NCBI RefSeq assembly: GCF_001428665.1
Contig: NZ_LMIJ01000019.1
Location: forward strand, 60,448-124,447
Direction of reading: 5' to 3'
Origin: Acidovorax sp. Root219
Lineage (GTDB): Bacteria > Pseudomonadota > Gammaproteobacteria > Burkholderiales > Burkholderiaceae_C
Length of the DNA stretch: 64,000 bases
Made by a program: the position numbers and the translations under genes
Part shown: positions 26,975 to 39,606 of the stretch, piece by piece
Layout: each line of letters begins with the position of its first letter
Position numbering within the stretch: position 1 is the stretch's first letter
Notes under the pieces: model-generated
Told to the model about the DNA's origin: nothing
What the model saw: only the letters and a program-made list of their open reading frames with translations
The model's database searches: none

Positions 26975-28072
26975 GTGAACGCTGTTACTACCCGAGTGGG
27001 CCTGCTGGCCCTCGCCCTGGCCCTGTCTGCCTGCTCCGCCCTCGAAGGCGACAAGATCGACTACAAGAGCGCCGCCAAGGGCTCCACGCTGGAGGTGCCC
27101 CCGGACCTGACCCAGCTCTCGCGCGACTCCCGCTACAACGTGCCGGGCGGCGCCGTTTCGGCTGCTGCCATGCAGGCCAGCCAGGCCGCCCAACCCTCGG
27201 GCACGGCCAATGCGGCCGCCACGCAACTGGGCGACGTGCGCATCCAGCGCGACGGCAACAAGCGCTGGCTGGTGATCGACCGCCCCGCCGACAAGCTGTG
27301 GGAGCCCGTGCGCGACTTCTGGCTGGAGAACGGCTTCACGCTGGACCTGGACCAGGCCAACCTGGGCATCATGGAAACCGACTGGGCCGAAAACCGCGCC
27401 AAGCTGCCCCAGGACCTGATCCGCTCCACCCTGGGCAAGGTCATCGATTCGCTGTACTCCACGGGTGAGCGCGACCGCTTCCGCACCCGCCTGGAGCGCA
27501 ATGCCGCTGGCGGCACCGAGGTCTACATCACGCACCGCGGCATGGTCGAGGTCTACAGCAACACCACCAAGGACCAGACCGTCTGGCAGCCCCGCGCGGC
27601 CGACCCCGAGCTGGAAACCGAGTTCCTGCGCCGCCTGATGGTCAGGCTGGGTGTGAGCCAGGAGCAATCCAAGGCCGTCGTGGCCGCCGCAGCCGCGCCC
27701 GTGGCGCAATCGGCCACCGTGGCCACGGTGAACAACGTGCCCGTGGTGCAGATGAAGGAAGGCTTCGACCGCGCCTGGCGCCGTGTCGGCGTGGCGCTGG
27801 ACCGCACCGGCTTCACCGTGGAAGACCGCAACCGCAACGATGGCGTGTACTTCGTGCGCTATGTGGCGCCCAATGCGGACAAGAAGGAGTCCGGCTTCTT
27901 CGGCAAGCTGTTCACCCGCTCGCCGGACGCCGTGCCGCCGCTCAAGTACCGCATCGTCGTGCGCAGCCAGGGTGAAGCGACCACGGTGTCCGTGCTCAAC
28001 GAAGGCGGCACGCCCGAAGCCTCGGCCAACGCCGAGCGCATCGTGCGCGTGATCGCAGACGAGCTCAAGTAA
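26975..28072 (+). CDS. bamC: outer-membrane assembly lipoprotein BamC
   Basis: Lipoprotein of the BAM complex that inserts beta-barrel proteins into the outer membrane. It has 365 residues, with a GTG start at 26975 behind GAGGA. The lipobox is LSACS (Cys near residue 19), followed by the flexible N-terminal lasso and two helix-grip domains (about 75-200 and 245-365). The linker between them is Ala/Val-rich. The position directly after dapA supports the call. Confidence 0.93.
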   Translation: MNAVTTRVGLLALALALSACSALEGDKIDYKSAAKGSTLEVPPDLTQLSRDSRYNVPGGAVSAAAMQASQAAQPSGTANAAATQLGDVRIQRDGNKRWLVIDRPADKLWEPVRDFWLENGFTLDLDQANLGIMETDWAENRAKLPQDLIRSTLGKVIDSLYSTGERDRFRTRLERNAAGGTEVYITHRGMVEVYSNTTKDQTVWQPRAADPELETEFLRRLMVRLGVSQEQSKAVVAAAAAPVAQSATVATVNNVPVVQMKEGFDRAWRRVGVALDRTGFTVEDRNRNDGVYFVRYVAPNADKKESGFFGKLFTRSPDAVPPLKYRIVVRSQGEATTVSVLNEGGTPEASANAERIVRVIADELK

Positions 28073-28096
28073 GCCACACCGACACCCCTGACTGCA

Positions 28097-28136
28097 TGCG
28101 CCTGGACGCCACCCTGCGGGGTGGGGCCCAGGCGCA
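28097..28136 (+). terminator. strong hairpin after bamC, just before the next gene
   Basis: TGCGCCTGG (28097-28105) pairs with CCAGGCGCA (28128-28136), with an inner CCACCC/GGGTGG stem. A short T-rich stretch (ATTCATTT) follows. It fits a terminator for bamC, but its base lies only 12 bp from the start codon at 28149, so it may instead affect translation of that gene. Confidence 0.6.
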
Positions 28137-28148
28137 ATTCATTTCCAC

Positions 28149-28985
28149 ATGCTGCGTTTGAAGAACCTGGCCAGCGGCAGTGCCGGCAATGCGACCATCG
28201 TGGAGGCCAGCGATGGCCTGCACACGCGCCGCCTGCTGGTCGATTGCGGGCTGGGCATACGCCAGCTGCAGACCCGCCTGGCTGCGGCTGGCCTGCAGCT
28301 GGGGCAGATCGACGGCGTGTTCATCACCCACGAGCATTCGGACCATATCGGCTGCGCGCACCTGCTGGCCCTGCGCCACCGCATCCCGGTGTGGATGAGC
28401 CAGGGCACGCACATGGCCATCGGCGCGCCGGATTTCGACGGGCTGCTGCAGCTGGCCTGCGACATGCAGGCCATCGAACTGGGCCCGCTGTCCATCCAAC
28501 CCTTCACCGTGCCGCACGATGCACGCGAACCCCTGCAGCTGCGCTGCAGCGATGGCGCCATGCACCTGGCCCTGCTGACCGACCTGGGCCACGCCACACC
28601 CCATGTGCTGCAGCAGGTGCAGGGCTGCCACGCCCTGTTCATCGAGGCCAACCACGACCCCGACCTGCTGGCGGCCTCGGCCTACCCGGCCTTCCTCAAG
28701 CGCCGCGTGGGCGGCGCCTATGGCCACCTGGCCAACCACGCCAGCGCCGCCATCGTGCAGGCCGTGCGGCACGATGGCCTGCAGTGGGTGGTGGCCGCCC
28801 ACCTGAGCGCGCGCAACAACACGCCCGACCTGGCCCGGCTGGCGCTTGCGGGCGCGCTGCAATGGGCACCGGAGCTCATCGTGGTGGCCGACCAGGCCCA
28901 GGGGACGGGCTGGCTCACCGTGGGAGAGCAGCCCGTGCCCTGCGGCCACCTGTCGCCGCCACCCCCGGCCACCTCGCTGTTCTGA
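28149..28985 (+). CDS. metallo-beta-lactamase-fold hydrolase (YycJ/WalJ-like)
   Basis: A 278-residue MBL-fold protein starting MLRLKNLASGSAGNATIVE, the standard opening of the YycJ/WalJ branch. The metal motif is THEHSDHIG (about 58-66), with further ligands in TVPHDA, LTDLGH and AAHLSARNN. Members act on nucleic acids as 5'-3' exonucleases or phosphodiesterases; the activity here is inferred from family. No Shine-Dalgarno sequence is visible, because a hairpin ends 12 bp before the ATG. Convergent with the lipoprotein gene at 29079. Confidence 0.88.
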   Translation: MLRLKNLASGSAGNATIVEASDGLHTRRLLVDCGLGIRQLQTRLAAAGLQLGQIDGVFITHEHSDHIGCAHLLALRHRIPVWMSQGTHMAIGAPDFDGLLQLACDMQAIELGPLSIQPFTVPHDAREPLQLRCSDGAMHLALLTDLGHATPHVLQQVQGCHALFIEANHDPDLLAASAYPAFLKRRVGGAYGHLANHASAAIVQAVRHDGLQWVVAAHLSARNNTPDLARLALAGALQWAPELIVVADQAQGTGWLTVGEQPVPCGHLSPPPPATSLF

Positions 28986-28997
28986 GCAACGCAGGCG

Positions 28998-29029
28998 AAA
29001 AAAAACCCTGCTCTCTTACGAGGGCAGGG
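28998..29029 (-). terminator. rho-independent terminator after the Ala-rich lipoprotein gene
   Basis: CCCTGCTCTC (29006-29015) and GAGGGCAGGG (29020-29029) form a 10-bp stem with one G-U pair and a TTAC loop. On the minus strand it ends in eight T (28998-29005). It lies about 50 bp past the stop of the lipoprotein gene. Confidence 0.88.
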
Positions 29030-29078
29030 CTTCCGAACCAAAGGCCGGCGCCGTGGCGCGGCCAGGGTTCAGGCGTGC

Positions 29079-29318
29079 TTAGTTCGAAGCAGCGCTGGCA
29101 GCAGCGGTAGCGGCCGTGGCAGCTGCGTTGGCAGCGGCAGCGGCGTCCGAAGCGGCAGAAGCTGCTTCGGAAGCGGCAGCTGCAGGTGCTGGATCAGCAG
29201 CAGGCGCTGGAACCACCACGGGTGCGGGTGCTGGTGCTGGAGCGGGTTCTTCCTTCTTGCCACAAGCGGCGAGGGCAGCAGCAGCGATCAGGGCGGCCAG
29301 AACGAGAGAGTTCTTCAT
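29079..29318 (-). CDS. small Ala-rich lipoprotein
   Basis: A 79-residue protein from ATG 29318. A signal peptide with lipobox LAAC (Cys19) is followed by GKKEEPAPAPAP and then a long Ala/Ser/Asn stretch likely to be helical, as in murein-lipoprotein-like or spacer lipoproteins. Similar tiny lipoproteins with a CGKKEE start are common in Comamonadaceae; no function is known. It has its own promoter region upstream with a strong TATAAT and a dyad, and a strong terminator, which suggests an abundant mRNA. Confidence 0.8.
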   Translation of the reverse strand: MKNSLVLAALIAAAALAACGKKEEPAPAPAPAPVVVPAPAADPAPAAAASEAASAASDAAAAANAAATAATAAASAASN

Positions 29319-29435
29319 TGCGATTTTTCCTAGTTGGGACAGACAGAATCTTGAAAAGCCACAGCGCCCGGCTCCAGAAAGCCTTTGCGCATTGGCACAG
29401 TGCACTTGAGTAGCACCATTTCGGCGCAGCCGCCG

Positions 29436-29466
29436 ATTATATTGGCATTTAGTCAATACTGACTAA
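29436..29466 (-). promoter_or_regulatory. promoter with dyad upstream of the Ala-rich lipoprotein gene
   Basis: On the minus strand a perfect TATAAT (29441-29436) lies downstream of a 7-bp dyad, TTAGTCA-N4-TGACTAA (29449-29466), which covers the -35 area. No standard -35 is found at 17-18 bp, so an activator or an alternative sigma factor may be involved. Transcription would start about 110 nt before the gene. The rest of 29319-29534 shows nothing I can name. Confidence 0.5.
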
Positions 29467-29534
29467 CACGGATGCAAGGTTTACCGAGCCTTCACATGGT
29501 GCAAGGCCTGGAAACACCAAGTCGGGCGTTTGTC

Positions 29535-30062
29535 CTACAGCCCGAGCGTGGAGGCAGGAAAGCCCGGGGCACTTTTTCCGTGCAGCCATTCATTGAGTGT
29601 TTCACGCACCAGCACGCGGCGCTCGGGCTCGCGGCCCGTCACGCCCACGCAGCGCTCCGGGTCCAGCCGGTGCATGACCCATTGCGGCGACCATAGCACA
29701 CTGGGAATGTCCAGCGGGTCGGCCGAGGCGCTGCGCCGGCAGGTGATGATGTGGTCCCAGGTGCCGCGCCAGCGCACGAAGCGCGCATGGCGGCGGATCA
29801 CCTCGTCGTACGAGCGCGCCAGCATGGTGAAGCGCCGGCCCGTGCGCGCCCAGGCCTGCAGCGACTCCACCACCGCCCGCTCGCCCAGGGGCCAGTCATG
29901 GAAATGGGCATCGCTGACCACGATCTCCTCCCAGCCGTCGCGCGCCGCCGTGGCCAGCGCATCGCGCACCAGTTGGATAAAGGTCTCGCGGCTGGCGAAG
30001 CGGCCCGAAGGCAGCTCGCCCGGCGCAGCGGCAGACGGTGGGTTGCTGGGATCGTGCGTCAC
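29535..30062 (-). CDS. unknown protein coupled to roxA
   Basis: A 175-residue protein from GTG 30062, preceded by GGAGGA that lies inside the end of roxA; the roxA stop is 2 bp upstream. Notable stretches are SRETFIQLVRDALATAARDG, EEIVVSDAHFHDWPLG, RFTMLARSYDEVIRRHARFV and ERCVGVTGREPERR. It is soluble, with no signal peptide. It looks like a conserved beta-proteobacterial family without assigned function (possibly the one named DUF7931). The start choice follows from the ribosome site and the coupling. Confidence 0.75.
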   Translation of the reverse strand: MTHDPSNPPSAAAPGELPSGRFASRETFIQLVRDALATAARDGWEEIVVSDAHFHDWPLGERAVVESLQAWARTGRRFTMLARSYDEVIRRHARFVRWRGTWDHIITCRRSASADPLDIPSVLWSPQWVMHRLDPERCVGVTGREPERRVLVRETLNEWLHGKSAPGFPASTLGL

Positions 30063-30064
30063 GG

Positions 30065-31204
30065 TCAGTCCTCCTCGGTGTCCTCGGTATCGGAATGGGC
30101 CCATCCTGCATCGCACCAGGACGAAATCAGCTCCAGCGCGTCGTCGCTGGCACGCGCCAGCTCGCGCTCGGACAGACGCCGGTGGTCGGCCAGGCGCCGC
30201 ATCAGCGTGGCGTCGCGGCCGGCGGCGCGGTAGCTCTCGCCGTTGATGAACACATGCTGCGCGTCATACATCATGCGGGTGCGGCGATCCAGCACCACAC
30301 CCTCGATCATGGCGCCGGATTCGTCGGGATCGAACCAGACATTGGGCTTGGGCTCGGTCAGGTACTCGCCTAGGGCGCGCTCCAGCGCCAATGGTTCGGC
30401 CAGGGCCCGGGCCAGCGCCTCGCGCGCGAAGTCCTGCAGGCTGGCGGGAATGGCTGCGGGCTGCTCCACCGCCTCCTGGCGCGGGTCGCGGTAGAGCACG
30501 CGGGCATCGCCCTCCTCGGCCTCTTCGGTCAGGCGCACCAGCAGCTCGTTGGCGAGCTCGGCCCGTGCCGGCGCGCGAAAGCCGATGGAATAGGTCATGC
30601 ACTCGCCCTCGGCTATGCCGTCGTGGGCATAGCGCGGCGGCAGGTAGAGCATGTCGCCGGGCTCGAGCACGAACTCATCCTCGGGCTCGAACTGCGCCAA
30701 CACCTTGAGCGGTATGCCCTCCTTGAGCGCCAGGTCCTTCTGGCGACCGATGCGCCAGCGCCGCCGGCCATGGGCCTGCAGCAGGAACACGTCATAGCTG
30801 TCGAAGTGCGGGCCCACGCCGCCGCCATCGCTGGCGTAGCTGATCATGAGGTCGTCCAGCCGCGCCTCGGGCACGAAGCGGAACTGCTGCATTAGCGCAT
30901 GCACGCCCTGGTCGTGCAAGTCCACGCCCTGCACCAGCAGCGTCCAGTCGGGCTGCTTGAGCGAGGGCAGCGCGCGGCGTGTGAACGGCCCCTGGCGAAG
31001 CTTCCAGACGCCCTTGACCTGCTGCACCAGGCGCGACTCCACCCCCTCCTGGCCTGCCAGGTCGAACAGTGCACGAGGCTGCACCGGTGCCGCGAAGCCC
31101 GGGATCGCCTGGCGCACCAGGAGCGGCTTTTTCTGCCAATGGCGGCGCATGAACTGGGCAGGGGTGAGTCCGCCCAGAAGGGTCAGGGGTTGGTGGGCGT
31201 CCAT
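30065..31204 (-). CDS. roxA: ribosomal-protein arginine hydroxylase, JmjC-type cupin (YcfD/RoxA)
   Basis: Fe(II)/2-oxoglutarate oxygenase. In E. coli the relative YcfD hydroxylates an arginine of ribosomal protein L16 (uL16). It has 379 residues from ATG 31204. The iron-binding triad HxD...H is H133 and D135 in GVGPHFDSYDVF and H194 in LPPRYAHDG. The C-terminal winged-helix part (about 250-379) is present. It is divergent from the SlyD-like gene (53 bp apart) and followed by a coupled gene of unknown function. Confidence 0.92.
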   Translation of the reverse strand: MDAHQPLTLLGGLTPAQFMRRHWQKKPLLVRQAIPGFAAPVQPRALFDLAGQEGVESRLVQQVKGVWKLRQGPFTRRALPSLKQPDWTLLVQGVDLHDQGVHALMQQFRFVPEARLDDLMISYASDGGGVGPHFDSYDVFLLQAHGRRRWRIGRQKDLALKEGIPLKVLAQFEPEDEFVLEPGDMLYLPPRYAHDGIAEGECMTYSIGFRAPARAELANELLVRLTEEAEEGDARVLYRDPRQEAVEQPAAIPASLQDFAREALARALAEPLALERALGEYLTEPKPNVWFDPDESGAMIEGVVLDRRTRMMYDAQHVFINGESYRAAGRDATLMRRLADHRRLSERELARASDDALELISSWCDAGWAHSDTEDTEED

Positions 31205-31257
31205 GGGTACTGTGTGGCCCTTTGCAGGGCGGTTGGTCAAACTGCGACAATTCTCCT

Positions 31258-31782
31258 ATGGAAATTACCGAACAATGTGTGGTCGCCCTGACCTGGATCC
31301 TGAAGGACACCCTTGGCGATGAACTCGACGTGCTCGACGAGCCGGTGGAGTTCCTGGTGGGGGGCGATGATCTGCTGCCCCGTATCGAAGAGGCCCTGCA
31401 GGGCCACAGCGCAGGCGCCTCGGTGGCGCTGCACCTGGAGCCCGAGGACGCTTTTGGCGACTTCAACGACCAATTGCTGTTCCTGGAGCCGCGCTCGCTG
31501 TTCCCGCAGGAAATCGAGGAAGGCATGACCTTCGATGGCACCGCCCTGCCCGAGGGCTGCAATCCCGACGCACCGCGCGACGTGCTGTACACGGTGGCCG
31601 AGATCTACCCCGAGCATGTGGTGCTGGATGGCAACCACCCGCTGGCGGGCATCGCGCTGCGCCTGCAGCTCACGGTGCAGTCGGTGCGCGAAGCCACCGA
31701 AGACGAAATCGGCCAGGGTAGTGCGGGAACCGGGTTCTTCCGCGTTCAGCCCCAGGCACCCGGGAACGACCTGCTGCACTGA
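31258..31782 (+). CDS. SlyD-like FKBP-type peptidyl-prolyl isomerase
   Basis: A 174-residue protein that catalyses proline isomerisation and acts as a folding helper. It starts MEITEQCVVALTWILKDTLG and has the split FKBP domain with an inserted flap, as in SlyD. Evidence includes GGDDLLPRIEEALQGHSAG, VALHLEPEDAFGDFNDQLLF and NHPLAGIALRLQLTVQSV. The His-rich metal tail of E. coli SlyD is absent. Cytoplasmic. A hairpin terminator follows directly. Confidence 0.9.
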   Translation: MEITEQCVVALTWILKDTLGDELDVLDEPVEFLVGGDDLLPRIEEALQGHSAGASVALHLEPEDAFGDFNDQLLFLEPRSLFPQEIEEGMTFDGTALPEGCNPDAPRDVLYTVAEIYPEHVVLDGNHPLAGIALRLQLTVQSVREATEDEIGQGSAGTGFFRVQPQAPGNDLLH

Positions 31783-31788
31783 ACGACC

Positions 31789-31810
31789 ACGGGCCCTCAA
31801 GAGGGCCCGT
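31789..31810 (+). terminator. hairpin terminator after the SlyD-like gene
   Basis: ACGGGCCCTC (31789-31798) and GAGGGCCCGT (31801-31810) are perfect complements around AA; the innermost pairs must stay open. It is followed by TCGTTG, a weak T tract. It lies between convergent genes. Confidence 0.7.
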
Positions 31811-31844
31811 TCGTTGCTCGCAGCGCGAGCGGTCGCCGGATGGA

Positions 31845-32342
31845 TCAGATGCGCGAGATCTGGCCGTCGAACAGGCGCACGCGATCGCCTACGCGCAGGT
31901 CGCCGGGCGATGGCACGTCATAGGCGCGGTAGCCACCATGATCCAGCTGGATGGAGACCCGGTACGCCTGGGTGTACCCGCTGTTGTTGCGCCCTTCGAC
32001 TGCATTGCCGGCCACCGCACCGCCGAGCACGCCCACGGCCGTGGCTGCGGCGCGGCCCGAACCGCCACCGATCGAGTTGCCGATCACACCGCCGACCACA
32101 GCGCCGATGATGGCACCGGCGCCCGAGGTGCGCCCCTGGCCCTGGGACTGCATCACCTCAATATTCGCCACGCGGCCAAACTCGGTGGGAACCGGGTTGG
32201 CAGACGAGTAGACCGGCGCCTGGGTCTGGTAGCCGCCGCCGGCGTAGTATTCCTGCGAACGCGGGGGAGCACCGCAAGCGGCCAGGCTCCCGATCAGGAT
32301 GAGGGAGCCAGTCAGCGTGGCGATACGGGTCGTCTTGTTCAT
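31845..32342 (-). CDS. glycine-zipper lipoprotein (SlyB/17-kDa-antigen-like)
   Basis: A 165-residue outer-membrane lipoprotein. The lipobox is LAAC (Cys23), and the central glycine zipper is GAGAIIGAVVGGVIGNSIGG with a second turn GVLGGAVAGNAVEG. The C-terminal part (YRVSIQLDHGGYRAYDVPSP, GDLRVGDRVRL) matches the SlyB/Pcp family. Members stabilise the outer membrane under cation limitation or stress. It stands alone between convergent and tandem neighbours. The 209 bp between it and dut (32343-32551) show no gene. Confidence 0.88.
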   Translation of the reverse strand: MNKTTRIATLTGSLILIGSLAACGAPPRSQEYYAGGGYQTQAPVYSSANPVPTEFGRVANIEVMQSQGQGRTSGAGAIIGAVVGGVIGNSIGGGSGRAAATAVGVLGGAVAGNAVEGRNNSGYTQAYRVSIQLDHGGYRAYDVPSPGDLRVGDRVRLFDGQISRI

Positions 32343-32551
32343 TGCAATCTCCTGAAGATGGATCTCGGCGGGCGACCAACTGCACCAGCGCAGCGGTCCT
32401 TGCCCGACCATGCTGAGATTGAATCACCGGCCAAGGGTTCCCGGCGCCATCCGGCAGCGGGAGGCCGCGTCAGCCATCACCTACAGGATAGGAAGCCGGC
32501 CAGGCCGCCCGCAAGCGTTTGTTCAGAAGATGACAAATGGCAGGCGTGGGG

Positions 32552-32998
32552 TCAGGCCTTGCCGGTCGAGCCGTAACCACCTTCGCCGCGCTCCGTCGCG
32601 GTGAACTCGGTGACCACGTTGAACTGCGCCTGCACCACGGGCACGATGACCAGTTGCGCCAGGCGCTCCATGGGCTCGAGCGTGAAGGCCGTGCTGCTGC
32701 GGTTCCAGGCGCTCACCATGAGCTGGCCCTGGTAGTCGCTGTCGATCAGGCCCACCAGGTTGCCCAGCACGATGCCATGCTTGTGACCCAGGCCCGAGCG
32801 CGGCAGGATCAGCGCGGCATACCCAGGGTCCTTGAGGTAGACGGATATGCCCGTGGGCACCAGTTGCCAGGCATTGGGTTCGAGGGTGAGCGGCGCATCC
32901 AGGCAGGCCCGCAGGTCGAGCCCCGCGCTGCCGGGTGTGGCGTAGGTGGGCAACTGGTCCGCCATGCGCGGATCGAGAATCTTGACGTCAATCTTCAC
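32552..32998 (-). CDS. dut: dUTP diphosphatase
   Basis: Removes dUTP and supplies dUMP for dTMP synthesis. It has 148 residues from GTG 32998, the normal length. The five trimeric dUTPase motifs are present: [45 protein letters not shown] and the C-terminal GEGGYGSTG. The GTG overlaps the TGA of the upstream membrane protein gene (GTGA), so translation is coupled. Confidence 0.95.
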   Translation of the reverse strand: MKIDVKILDPRMADQLPTYATPGSAGLDLRACLDAPLTLEPNAWQLVPTGISVYLKDPGYAALILPRSGLGHKHGIVLGNLVGLIDSDYQGQLMVSAWNRSSTAFTLEPMERLAQLVIVPVVQAQFNVVTEFTATERGEGGYGSTGKA

Positions 32999-33501
32999 TT
33001 CTTGTTTCCTGTCTTGCGCTGCTGGGCCCCTTGCCGCTGGCGCTCCTTCACGGCCGCTGGCGGCACCACTGCGGTGCCTGCCGATGCGGCAGCATTGATC
33101 ACGATGCCCATGAACCACCACAGGCCGGCCATCACCGCCAACCCAAACCACGAGCCCTGGCCCACCATCACGAGCGTGAGCGCATGCACCGCCGCGACCA
33201 CGGCCAGCAGCGTGCGGGCGATGCGCACCATGCCGAGGAAGGGCGACACTACTTTCAGCAGATCGGGCGGCAAGGCCACGGCCAGCGCTGCGGGGCTGGC
33301 GCCGCCCTGGCGTGCCGCCGCCTGCGCGGAGCCGGGGGCCACGCCGCCGGGCAACGGGTGCTGCTGCGTGACCTGCGCGGAATGGGCCGCCTGCGCCCGC
33401 CCCGACTGCAGCGCCTGGGAGGCGCTCAGCCGCTCCACATAGCTGGCGAAGTCGCCATTGGGCGGGGTGTCCCATTCGGGCTTGATCGAGTGCATCGTCA
33501 T
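32995..33501 (-). CDS. membrane protein of unknown function, coupled to dut
   Basis: A 168-residue protein ([20 protein letters not shown]; an internal ATG two codons on is an alternative start). Residues about 1-75 are polar and Ala/Gln-rich, and two hydrophobic segments follow at about 88-112 and 117-137. The C-terminus is strongly basic ([17 protein letters not shown]). The family is not one I recognise. It sits between coaBC and dut in one direction, and its last codons overlap the dut start. Confidence 0.7.
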   Translation of the reverse strand: MTMHSIKPEWDTPPNGDFASYVERLSASQALQSGRAQAAHSAQVTQQHPLPGGVAPGSAQAAARQGGASPAALAVALPPDLLKVVSPFLGMVRIARTLLAVVAAVHALTLVMVGQGSWFGLAVMAGLWWFMGIVINAAASAGTAVVPPAAVKERQRQGAQQRKTGNKK

Positions 33502-33541
33502 AGGGCCTCCCCGCAGGGCTCAAGAAATGGGCGAAAAAGCA

Positions 33542-34765
33542 TCAGCCGCGCCGCGCGGGCAGCCGTGCAGCCACCTCGCCCACCAGGCGCTGCGCCAGGG
33601 AGCGCTTGGACGCCAGGGGCAGTTCGCGGTGGCCATGCTCATCCACCAGCAGCAGGGCATTGTCGTCCTGGCCGAAGGTGGCAGGGCCGATGTTGCCCAC
33701 CAGCAGCGGAATTTTCTTGCGCAGGCGCTTGGCCGTGGCATGGGCCAGCAGGTCGTGGCTCTCTGCTGCAAAACCCACGCAGTAGAGTTCGCCGGACAGC
33801 GCCTCTGGCAACCGGGCCACGGTGGCCAGGATGTCGGGGTTCTCGACGAAGGCCAGCGTCGGGGCCTGGCCCGAGCCGTCCTTCTTGATCTTTTCATCGG
33901 CCTGCGTGGCCGGGCGCCAGTCGGCCACGGCCGCCGTGGCGATGAACACCGAGGACGTGGGCGCCAGCGCCATCACCGCAGCCAGCATCTGCTGGGCCGA
34001 CTGCACGTTGACCCGCTGCACGCCACGCGGCGTGGGCAGGTGCACGGGCCCAGCCACCAGGGTCACCTCTGCACCCGCTTCGCGCGCGGCGCGGGCGATG
34101 GCAAAGCCCATCTTGCCGCTCGACAGGTTGGTGATGCCGCGCACCGGGTCGATGGCCTCGAAGGTCGGGCCCGCCGTGATCAGCACCTTGCGCCCGGCCA
34201 GGGGCTTGGGCGTGAAAAAGGCGATCAATTCGTCGAGCAGCTCCAGCGGCTCCAGCATGCGGCCGTCGCCGGTTTCGCCACAGGCCTGGTCGCCATTGCC
34301 CACGCCGAGCACCCGGGCGCCGTCTTTCGCGACTTGGGCCAGATTGCGCTGGGTCGCGGGGTGGGCCCACATCTCGCGGTTCATGGCGGGCGCCAGCAGC
34401 AGGGGCACACGGTCCATGGGGCGCGCCAGGCACAGCAGGCTGAGCAGCTCGTCGGAGCGGCCCTCGACGAGCCGGGCGATGAAATCGGCGCTGCAGGGCG
34501 CGATCAGGATGGCGTCGGCCTCGCGGCTCAGGTTGATGTGGGGCATGTTGTTGGGCTCGCGCGCGTCCCACTGCGAGCCGTACACGGGGCGCCCCGACAG
34601 GGCCTGCATGGTCACCGGCGTGATGAACTGCCCGGCCGCCTCGGTCATCACCACCTGCACGGTGGCGCCCTCCTTGATCAGTTGGCGGCATAGATCGGCC
34701 GACTTGTAGCAAGCCACGCCTCCGCTCAGTCCCAGAACAATGTGTTTGCCAGCAAGCTCATTCAT
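33542..34765 (-). CDS. coaBC: bifunctional phosphopantothenoylcysteine decarboxylase/synthetase
   Basis: Makes 4'-phosphopantetheine in the coenzyme A pathway. It has 407 residues from ATG 34765. The N-terminal CoaC flavoprotein begins [19 protein letters not shown], with the catalytic-region [20 protein letters not shown] and PAMNREMW. The C-terminal CoaB domain has [31 protein letters not shown] and [10 protein letters not shown]. Divergent from pyrG with 112 bp between. It is followed by the membrane protein gene and dut; coaBC-dut adjacency is common in bacteria. Confidence 0.96.
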   Translation of the reverse strand: MNELAGKHIVLGLSGGVACYKSADLCRQLIKEGATVQVVMTEAAGQFITPVTMQALSGRPVYGSQWDAREPNNMPHINLSREADAILIAPCSADFIARLVEGRSDELLSLLCLARPMDRVPLLLAPAMNREMWAHPATQRNLAQVAKDGARVLGVGNGDQACGETGDGRMLEPLELLDELIAFFTPKPLAGRKVLITAGPTFEAIDPVRGITNLSSGKMGFAIARAAREAGAEVTLVAGPVHLPTPRGVQRVNVQSAQQMLAAVMALAPTSSVFIATAAVADWRPATQADEKIKKDGSGQAPTLAFVENPDILATVARLPEALSGELYCVGFAAESHDLLAHATAKRLRKKIPLLVGNIGPATFGQDDNALLLVDEHGHRELPLASKRSLAQRLVGEVAARLPARRG

Positions 34766-34850
34766 GGGCGCGAATTTAGCAGACGGCCAGCCTGCCGGTG
34801 CATGGTTGCGAAAGACCTTGGCAGGCCCGGTGCCGGGCGGCCATCTATAA

Positions 34851-36548
<1,698 letters not shown>

Positions 36549-36584
36549 TCGGCACAACCCATCCAGAAAAGAAGAGACCCTGCC

Positions 36585-37442
<858 letters not shown>

Positions 37443-37445
37443 GAC

Positions 37446-37736
37446 ATGAGCAGTGGTTACGTCATCGCATCGGTCACCGTCACCAACCCCACACAGTACG
37501 AGGAGTACCGCAAGTGGAGCACCATCGCCATGCAGGCCCATGGCGCCGAAGTCTGCGTGCGCGGTGGCAAGGTCGAAGTGCTGGAAGGCGACTGGAACCC
37601 CGGCCGCACCGTGATCCTCAAGTTTCCGAGCTTCGAAGCGGCCCGCGCTTTCTATGACACGCCCGAATACCAGAAAGCCAAGGCGGCGCGCGAAGGCGCC
37701 GCCATCATGCGCATGGTCTGCGTAGAAGGCGTATAG
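37446..37736 (+). CDS. DUF1330 small protein
   Basis: A 96-residue protein of the dimeric alpha/beta-barrel DUF1330 family. The family run is PTQYEEYRKWSTIAMQAHGA, GGKVEVLEGDWNPGRTVILKF and SFEAARAFYDTPEYQKAKAAR. No enzymatic activity is established. It is coupled to kdsA by a 3-bp gap. The 167 bp after it (37737-37903) contain the start region of eno and a short dyad, ACGTACC-C-GGTACGT, at 37754-37768. Confidence 0.9.
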   Translation: MSSGYVIASVTVTNPTQYEEYRKWSTIAMQAHGAEVCVRGGKVEVLEGDWNPGRTVILKFPSFEAARAFYDTPEYQKAKAAREGAAIMRMVCVEGV

Positions 37737-37807
37737 CCACCGCAGGCCGCAATACGTACCCGGTACGTACCGCATCTGCCCCGAACACTATCAAATCGGT
37801 AGCATAG

Positions 37808-39190
<1,383 letters not shown>

Positions 39191-39229
39191 CCCCTGCCCG
39201 CATGCCGGCCCGGCCGCCTGCCCTGTTGC

Positions 39230-39257
39230 GCGCCGCCCGCCCCCCACGGGGCGGCGC
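39230..39257 (+). other. G+C-rich hairpin between eno and ftsB
   Basis: GCGCCGCCC (39230-39238) pairs with GGGCGGCGC (39249-39257). There is no T tract, so it may be an mRNA-stabilising or attenuating hairpin rather than a true terminator. ftsB starts 36 bp later. Confidence 0.45.
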
Positions 39258-39293
39258 GGTGGCCATGGTGCGTGGCTGGTAAGCTGAAGCGCC

Positions 39294-39572
39294 ATGGTCA
39301 ACCGCCTTGTTCCCGTTGTGCTGCTGGCCCTGCTGGCAGCCGTGCACGCCCAGCTGTGGCTGGGGCGCGGCAGCCTGCCGCGCGTGAACGAGATGCAGCG
39401 CCAGATCGACGTGCAAAAGGCCGCCAACGCACAGGCGCAGCAGGCCAACGAGCGCCTGACCTCCGAGGTGCATGACCTCAAGGAGGGCCTGGACATGGTC
39501 GAGGAAAAGGCGCGCAGCGAGCTGGGCATGGTGCGGCCCAACGAAATCTACGTGCAGTTCACGCCGCGCTGA
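39294..39572 (+). CDS. ftsB: cell-division protein FtsB
   Basis: Small bitopic divisome protein that works with FtsL and FtsQ. It has 92 residues: a membrane segment at about 4-22 (RLVPVVLLALLAAVHAQLWL), then a coiled coil (EMQRQIDVQKAANAQAQQAN) and the conserved end EEKARSELGMVRPNE-IYVQF. Location straight after eno is the standard arrangement in beta- and gammaproteobacteria. Confidence 0.94.
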   Translation: MVNRLVPVVLLALLAAVHAQLWLGRGSLPRVNEMQRQIDVQKAANAQAQQANERLTSEVHDLKEGLDMVEEKARSELGMVRPNEIYVQFTPR

Positions 39573-39606
39573 GCGGCGTAGGCTCTCCCTTTCACAGACC
39601 GATTCC

